Assembly: GCA_002305575.1 (NCBI GenBank)
Contig: DBPP01000016.1
Coordinates: 1 to 56,490 of the forward strand
From: Ruminococcaceae bacterium UBA1417
Lineage (GTDB): Bacteria; Bacillota; Clostridia; Oscillospirales; Acutalibacteraceae
Reading direction: 5' to 3'
DNA: 56,490 bases
Under the pieces are notes generated by a model. The model did not search any database. It was not told the DNA's origin and saw nothing but the letters and a program-made list of their open reading frames with translations. Positions 51,882 through 56,490 of this stretch are shown piece after piece. The translations under genes were made by a program, and so were the position numbers. Positions within the stretch are counted from its first letter, which is position 1, and each line of letters starts with the position of its first letter.

Positions 51882-52646
51882 ATGATCATCGGCGCACAGG
51901 GCTTTACAGTCCGCAACTTCGCGCAAAATGAGGCCGACCTCCGCGTTACGGCAAAAAAGCTGCACGACATCGGCTTTACAACGTTGCAGGTTTCGGCCTT
52001 CGGCGACATTGACCCGCACATCATCCGCGAAATCTGCGATGAGAACGGGCTGAAAATCATCATTACGCACACCAACCAGCAGCTGATTCTCGAAAATCCG
52101 GAGCAGGTGATCGAGAACCACCGCATTATGGGCTGCAACCACGTCGGCATCGGCATGATGCCGCAGAAGTACGCGGGCTCGCTCGAAGGCATGCGCGCGT
52201 TCCTCGCGGACTACGCGCCGGCCGCGGACAAGATCCACGACGCGGGCATGAAGCTGCACTACCACAACCACGGCTTTGAATACGAAAAATTCGAGGGCAA
52301 GTGCCTGCTCGACTGGATGGCCGAAGAAACCGACCCGGCCAAGTGGGGCTTTATCCTCGATGTGTACTGGACGCAGTTCGGCGGGCGTTCGCCGTCGCGT
52401 CAGATTCTCGACCTCGCCGGCCGCATCGACGTCATCCACTTCAAGGATATGAAGATGCACGGCCACGAGCACCGCTTTGCCGCCGTGATGGACGGCAACC
52501 TCGATTTTGACGCGATTCTCGACGCCTGCCGGAAAACGGGCATCCAGTACGCGATGATCGAGCAGGACGACTGCTATGACCGCGACCCATTCGACGAGCT
52601 GGCGCTCAGCGCCAAAAACCTCGTTGCAGCGGGCTGCAGCCTGTGA
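51882..52646 (+). CDS. Sugar phosphate isomerase/epimerase (TIM barrel)
   Basis: 254 aa. Xylose-isomerase-like barrel: HYHNHGFEYEKF near residue 125-136, ILDVYWTQFGG near 160, HFKDMK near 186 and IEQDD near 227 give the usual metal ligands. Close in size to enzymes acting on 3-keto sugars or inosose. It follows uxuB by 35 bp and precedes a second barrel by 12 bp. Confidence 0.85.
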   Translation: MIIGAQGFTVRNFAQNEADLRVTAKKLHDIGFTTLQVSAFGDIDPHIIREICDENGLKIIITHTNQQLILENPEQVIENHRIMGCNHVGIGMMPQKYAGSLEGMRAFLADYAPAADKIHDAGMKLHYHNHGFEYEKFEGKCLLDWMAEETDPAKWGFILDVYWTQFGGRSPSRQILDLAGRIDVIHFKDMKMHGHEHRFAAVMDGNLDFDAILDACRKTGIQYAMIEQDDCYDRDPFDELALSAKNLVAAGCSL

Positions 52647-52658
52647 GGAGGGCACGCC

Positions 52659-53513
52659 ATGGCACTCCACTTTACATTTTCCGCGTTTGCCGATGAGGCC
52701 GATCCGTGCTTTGACGCGCAGCTCGCGGCCTTGCAGCGCAACCACATCCCGCTGCTTGAAATTCGCGGCGTCGACGGCAAGGGCGTCCTCGACCTGACGG
52801 ACGCAGAGCTCGACGTTGTCTGCGAAAAGCTCCGCAAGGCCGGCATCGGCGTCTCGGCGGTCGGCTCCCCGATCGGCAAAATCGGCATCCGGGACGATTT
52901 CGCCCCGCACTTTGAAAAATTCAAGCGCGCCGTGGAAATTGCCAAACGCCTCGGCACGACGCGCATCCGCATGTTCAGCTTCTTCATGCCGCAGGGTGAG
53001 GACCCGGAAACCTACTTTGACGCGGTTGTCGAGCGGGTTTCCGCGCTCGTCGCATACGCCGAGGAAAACGGCGTGCACTGCTGTCACGAAAACGAAAAGG
53101 GCATCTACGGCGACACGCTCGCCCGCGTTCAGAAACTGCACGCGGCGATCCCGGGCCTGCGCTGTGTCTTTGACCCGGCGAACTACATCCAGTGCGGTGA
53201 CGATCCGGCGGTGAACTTCCCGGCGCTCGCCTCCATGATCGACTACATGCACATTAAGGACGCGCTGTTTGCGGACGGCTCGGTTGTCCCGGCCGGCGAA
53301 GGCGACGGTTCGGTACCGCAGCTGCTCAGAGCGCTTGCGGAAACCGGAAAACCGTACATTCTGACGCTCGAGCCGCATCTATTCGACTTCAACGGCCTTT
53401 CCAACCTGCAGGACGAGGCGCTTACGCACAAACGCGTGTACCGCTCCGGCGACGAAGCCTTCGACGCCGCAGCCGACGCGCTGTACGCCATATGTGAAAC
53501 CATCAAGCAATAA
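52659..53513 (+). CDS. Sugar phosphate isomerase/epimerase (TIM barrel), second copy
   Basis: 284 aa. Same superfamily, different subgroup: CCHENEKGIYGD near residue 145, CVFDPANYIQCG near 172, YMHIKDAL near 202 and TLEPHLFDF near 240 hold the metal-site Glu, Asp, His and Glu. Two adjacent barrels with little direct similarity suggest successive steps or different substrates. GGAGGG precedes the ATG. Confidence 0.85.
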   Translation: MALHFTFSAFADEADPCFDAQLAALQRNHIPLLEIRGVDGKGVLDLTDAELDVVCEKLRKAGIGVSAVGSPIGKIGIRDDFAPHFEKFKRAVEIAKRLGTTRIRMFSFFMPQGEDPETYFDAVVERVSALVAYAEENGVHCCHENEKGIYGDTLARVQKLHAAIPGLRCVFDPANYIQCGDDPAVNFPALASMIDYMHIKDALFADGSVVPAGEGDGSVPQLLRALAETGKPYILTLEPHLFDFNGLSNLQDEALTHKRVYRSGDEAFDAAADALYAICETIKQ

Positions 53514-53528
53514 GGAGTTGTAAAAATT

Positions 53529-54710
53529 ATGAGCGAAACCGTAAAAATGGGCATCATCGGCATCGGCAACATGGGCTCTGCGCATGCGAAGAGCATCCTT
53601 GCCGGCAACATCCAGGGCATGGAGCTCGCGGCGGTCTGCGATATCGCGGAATCGAAGCGCCTGTGGGCGGCGGAGAACCTGCCGAACGTCCCGTGCTTTG
53701 CCGATTATAAGGAGATGATCGACAGCGGCCTGTGCACGGCGATTCTCGTCGCGACGCCGCACTACCTGCATTCCCCGATCGCGATCTATGGCTTTGAAAA
53801 GGGCATGCACGTGCTCTCCGAAAAGCCCGCCGGCGTGTACACGAAGCAGGTTGAGGAGATGAACGAGGCCGCCGCAAAGTCCGGGCATGTGTTTGGCATC
53901 ATGTACAACCAGCGCACAAACCCGAAATTTCAGAAAATGCGCGAGATCGTGCAGAGCGGCGCGCTCGGCGAGCTCAAGCGCTGCGTTTGGATCATCACGA
54001 ACTGGTACCGCACGCAGGCGTACTACGACAGCGGCACGTGGCGCGCAACATGGGCCGGTGAAGGCGGCGGCGTGCTGATCAACCAGTGCCCGCACAACCT
54101 CGATCTGTGGCAATGGATTTTCGGCATGCCGAATAAGATCAGCGCGCACTGCAAGTACGGTCGCTGGCACAACATCGAGGTGGAGGACGAGGTGACGGCC
54201 TACGCCGAGTATCCGAACGGTGCAACCGGTGTGTTCATCACGACGACCGGCGAATGCCCGGGCACCAACCGCCTCGAGATCTCCGGCGACAAGGGCAAGC
54301 TCGTCTGGGAGGATGGCAAGCTGACGCACTGGGCACTGGAGACGCCGGAGCGCGAATTCTGCTTCACCTGCCCTGTGGGCTTCGCACAGCCGAAAATGAC
54401 CGTCACGGAAATCGAGACGGAGAACGTGGAGCTCGGTCACAACGGCATTCTGCAGAACTTCACGAACGCCATCCTGCACGGCGAAAAACTGCTCGCACCG
54501 GGCTACGAGGGCATCAACGGCCTGAACATTTCAAACGCCATCCACCTTTCCGATTGGACCGGCAAGCCGCAGGACGTCCCGGTGGATAAGGAACTGTTTT
54601 TGAAGCTGCTCAACGAGCGTCGCGCGACGTCGCACATCAAGGAAGCGAAGGACGATGGCAAGATCGCCGATCTCTCCGGCACCTACAACGACCGTTGGAA
54701 GGTGCGGTAA
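53529..54710 (+). CDS. Gfo/Idh/MocA-family dehydrogenase
   Basis: 393 aa. Rossmann motif GIIGIGNMGSAHAKS, SEKPAGVY (catalytic Lys) near residue 98 and NQCPHNLDLWQW near 185 with the site His. NAD(P)-dependent oxidation or reduction of a sugar or glycoside. AAGGAG lies 11 bases before the ATG. Last gene of the uxaC operon before the composition changes at ~54.72 kb. Confidence 0.86.
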   Translation: MSETVKMGIIGIGNMGSAHAKSILAGNIQGMELAAVCDIAESKRLWAAENLPNVPCFADYKEMIDSGLCTAILVATPHYLHSPIAIYGFEKGMHVLSEKPAGVYTKQVEEMNEAAAKSGHVFGIMYNQRTNPKFQKMREIVQSGALGELKRCVWIITNWYRTQAYYDSGTWRATWAGEGGGVLINQCPHNLDLWQWIFGMPNKISAHCKYGRWHNIEVEDEVTAYAEYPNGATGVFITTTGECPGTNRLEISGDKGKLVWEDGKLTHWALETPEREFCFTCPVGFAQPKMTVTEIETENVELGHNGILQNFTNAILHGEKLLAPGYEGINGLNISNAIHLSDWTGKPQDVPVDKELFLKLLNERRATSHIKEAKDDGKIADLSGTYNDRWKVR

Positions 54711-54854
54711 ACTTCGCCGGGAAACCGAATGCAACAAAAAGGGATTGTCCACAAATGATGAGGTTCCGTAACGAATGTTTTGAAAACAAGCGATAAAGAC
54801 GATCGGTACGGTATATTGCAGAAAATCTAAAATTTAAAGTTGGAGGAAACTGCA

Positions 54855-55226
54855 ATGAAATCATTATTTGAAGAAACAGGCGGGACTTATACACTGCAAG
54901 GCGACTATTACTTTCCAAACCTCACTCTGCCAGCCGAAGAAAATAGGCCCATAGGGATATGGGGACAGCGGCACGCAAGGTATCTTAAACAGCACTATAA
55001 AGTTCGGTATTACAACCTACTGACAAGCGGTAAGCTGAACGGTTATCTTGCGGATATCGACAAGCAGGCGGAAGCAATGTTTTCCCGACTGCTAGAACAG
55101 ATGGCAGAGCATGAGGGCATAACCGAAGAACTGAAAGCCGAACATCCGATGGAATGGATAGGCAGGATGAACGCACTGCGTGAATCGGCAGTGGAAATCG
55201 TAAACGCAGAAGTAATTTTCGCATAA
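54855..55226 (+). CDS. tnpV: TnpV-like transposon protein
   Basis: 123 aa. The text LFEETGGTYTLQGDYYFPNL, GIWGQRHARYLKQHY, LLTSGKLNGYLADID and MEWIGRMNALRESA matches TnpV, a small protein carried by Clostridia mobilisable transposons. Its role is unclear. Start 54855 has GGAGG 8 bases upstream. AT-richer codon use than the uronate operon just before it. Confidence 0.85.
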   Translation: MKSLFEETGGTYTLQGDYYFPNLTLPAEENRPIGIWGQRHARYLKQHYKVRYYNLLTSGKLNGYLADIDKQAEAMFSRLLEQMAEHEGITEELKAEHPMEWIGRMNALRESAVEIVNAEVIFA

Positions 55227-55386
55227 ACCGAAGCCGATAGGAAAGCGGTGTCATCAAACCTGTAACGCTTTGAAACACAAAAACGAGGGGTAAGGTACAA
55301 ACACTTTGCCCCTCAAAGTTTATGCCTTAAAAGCAGCTTGAAATCAAGCTTTTTCAGCCTCTATTTTTCGATTTCCAACAGAACAA

Positions 55387-55412
55387 ATATGCTTTCGCAT
55401 ACGAAAGCATAT
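55387..55412. repeat. 11-bp perfect inverted repeat
   Basis: atatgctttcg (55387-55397) and cgaaagcatat (55402-55412) with a 4-base spacer and no T-run; a protein-binding or recombination site is more likely than a terminator. Confidence 0.55.
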
Positions 55413-55522
55413 CTCGATGGATTTTCACAAAACAACACAGAAACGAAGGAAGATGACAAAACCCTTGATATAATGATGGAAAATGCGATCTAAACATATT
55501 TTACGAGAAATCAGGAAATTCA

Positions 55523-55551
55523 TTGAGATTTCGCAAACTTTGTGCTATACT
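55523..55551 (+). promoter_or_regulatory. Promoter of the HTH/transporter pair
   Basis: TTGAGA (55523-55528) and TATACT (55546-55551), spacer 17 bp. Confidence 0.7.
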
Positions 55552-55580
55552 ACCCTTATCATGACAATGAGGTGAACCGT

Positions 55581-55793
55581 ATGGCAGTACAGTATAACAA
55601 ACTGTGGAAACGGCTGATCGATATGAAAATAAAAAAATCCGCCTTAACTGAAATGGCAGGTGTTTCGGCTTCTACCATTGCAAAGCTCAGCCATGACGAA
55701 TATGTGAGCCTTGAGATTTTAGAGCGGATCTGCCGGGCGCTTCACTGCGAAATCGGCGATGTAGTGGAGCTCAGTAAGGAGGCAGAATCATGA
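55581..55793 (+). CDS. Cro-like HTH regulator (YozG-type)
   Basis: 70 aa, single HTH domain (KSALTEMAGVSASTIAKLSH) with the SLEILERICRALHCEIGDVV ending of the YozG-like group. Start 55581 is set by GAGGTG 6 bases upstream; the open frame begins at 55542. Its stop overlaps the transporter start by ATGA, so it probably regulates that gene. Confidence 0.85.
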   Translation: MAVQYNKLWKRLIDMKIKKSALTEMAGVSASTIAKLSHDEYVSLEILERICRALHCEIGDVVELSKEAES

Positions 55794-56490
55794 AGCGGCA
55801 GAAAATCACATCCTCAGAGCTGCTTTGCGCAATCTGTTTTGCATTATGCTTTTTTGCCTTTATGCTGACGGAGGCGTTTATCAACGAGCGCTGTGCCGTG
55901 ATTCTCGGAAGCAGTGCCGTAAATCCCGTATATACCTTTGGGCTTGTCTGTACCGGATTGGGTTTTTTTTCGTTTTCCCTGCTGCGCCGTCTCTGTAAAA
56001 AAGAAAAGTCCAGGAAAACGGCGCAGACCATTCTTGGTATTCTGTGCATTGGGGCGGCTATGGTTTTGCTTTTTGCAAACCAGCCGGCACTCTTCCTGAC
56101 AAGCTCTTCCGCAGCCCTGCTGCTGACCGGCCATATCAGTGGATGTGTGTATTACAATACGGCCATGTATTTTGCCGGGAGCCGGTATACGGGACGTTTG
56201 ATCGGCATGGGTATGGGGGCGGCGATCCTGTTACAGTTTGTAGTACAGAATTTGATGCCCCAGTCTGTCGCCTTTATCATCAGCATTGTTTTCAGCGTTG
56301 CATTTGTCATGTGTTTTATCATAAAAGCGCCGAAGGACTGGATTCTGGAAAATCCTTTGCCCTATTCGGCGGATACCAAAAAAGAGTTCAAAAAAGCGCT
56401 GTTTCTGATCGTCGCGGTGGTACTTATGAGTCTTGTAGCCGGAATGATCGACAGCGTGCTGACAGCCTTCAATGCCGAAAAATCTTATGA
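55790..56490 (+). CDS. MFS-like membrane transporter, 3' truncated by window end
   Basis: The frame from ATG 55790 is open to the last base (233 codons seen). AAGGAGG lies 8 bases upstream, overlapping the HTH gene end. Translation gives MKRQKITSSELLCAICFALC and then about six hydrophobic helices, with a basic loop KKEKSRKTAQ after helix 2, as in major-facilitator proteins. The start-stop coupling to a Cro-like regulator is common in Clostridia mobile DNA. Substrate unknown. Confidence 0.75.
   Translation, partial: MKRQKITSSELLCAICFALCFFAFMLTEAFINERCAVILGSSAVNPVYTFGLVCTGLGFFSFSLLRRLCKKEKSRKTAQTILGILCIGAAMVLLFANQPALFLTSSSAALLLTGHISGCVYYNTAMYFAGSRYTGRLIGMGMGAAILLQFVVQNLMPQSVAFIISIVFSVAFVMCFIIKAPKDWILENPLPYSADTKKEFKKALFLIVAVVLMSLVAGMIDSVLTAFNAEKSY

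Larger units (their letters stand above)
55227..55580. other. AT-rich intergenic stretch of the right mobile edge
   Basis: 354 bp. It holds a gagggg/cccctc hairpin at 55285-55314 (weak terminator after tnpV), a perfect inverted repeat at 55387-55412 and the HTH promoter at 55523-55551. No gene was recognised. Confidence 0.5.

Noticed and set aside
1..56490. tRNA, rRNA, CRISPR arrays, riboswitches
   Set aside because: None was recognised by eye: no T-loop/acceptor pattern, no regular repeat-spacer series, no known aptamer core. A covariance-model search would be needed to exclude small structured RNAs.

Overview
The window looks like a piece of a Clostridia (Bacillota) chromosome, most likely an uncultured gut Oscillospirales/Ruminococcaceae relative. 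Reasons are strong AGGAGG-type ribosome sites, frequent GTG/TTG starts, TTGACA-17-TATAAT promoters, LplB/LplC/LipO-type sugar importers, a UxuB of the short-chain dehydrogenase type, and family members typical of Clostridia (DUF421, DUF3783, DUF6774, vWA protein). The taxonomic call is inference. The core is GC-rich. The first ~2.3 kb and the last ~1.8 kb are visibly AT-richer and carry mobile-element genes, so the core sits between two mobile-DNA edges. No tRNA, rRNA or CRISPR array was recognised.

Layout. 1-3.1 kb: 3' end of an integrative-element helicase gene, a two-gene nucleotidyltransferase/HTH module with its own consensus promoter and palindrome, a decayed second copy of the helicase 3' end, and a metallophosphoesterase. 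3.4-7.1 kb: a vWA-domain gene broken by two single-base deletions, a DUF421 membrane protein, a DUF6774 micro-protein and a ParB-like protein. 7.4-23 kb: housekeeping and stress genes, mostly singletons: two aldo/keto reductases, a CAT-fold protein, a YtcJ-like amidohydrolase, MarR/MATE, a two-domain polyphosphate kinase 2, a TPR membrane protein, a metallo-beta-lactamase-fold hydrolase, an XRE/membrane pair and an isochorismatase-like hydrolase.

23-33 kb: a LacI-family regulon. A divergent pair of transcription units (PD40 protein, lipoprotein, two permeases, VOC protein and Gfo/Idh dehydrogenase on the minus strand; LacI regulator, VOC protein and SDR on the plus strand) shares the palindrome AACACGTGTT in front of each unit. 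33-38 kb: an alkaline-phosphatase-superfamily gene overlapping a complete sugar/glycerophosphate-type ABC importer (ATPase, two permeases, lipoprotein). 38.4-49 kb: an AraC regulator, then a nine-gene minus-strand operon (two permeases, lipoprotein, membrane-bound AraC-type sensor, MFS, ThuA, an SDR, a degenerate SDR twin, nitroreductase). 49.6-54.7 kb: a hexuronate operon (uxaC, uxuB, two xylose-isomerase-like TIM barrels, Gfo/Idh). 54.8 kb to the end: TnpV, and an HTH/transporter pair that runs off the edge.

Together, 23-55 kb is a carbohydrate-acid uptake and catabolism island with three importers but only one ATPase, several NAD-dependent oxidoreductases and TIM-barrel isomerases, and no recognisable glycoside hydrolase. 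That composition fits oxidation-first (keto-sugar) handling of unusual glycosides or uronates, but the substrates are not determined by the sequence. The observations most worth checking are the LacI operator set, the 27-bp repeat shared between the AraC and uxaC loci, the SDR/pseudo-SDR pair, the twice-frameshifted vWA gene, and the nucleotidyltransferase module lying between two helicase 3' ends.
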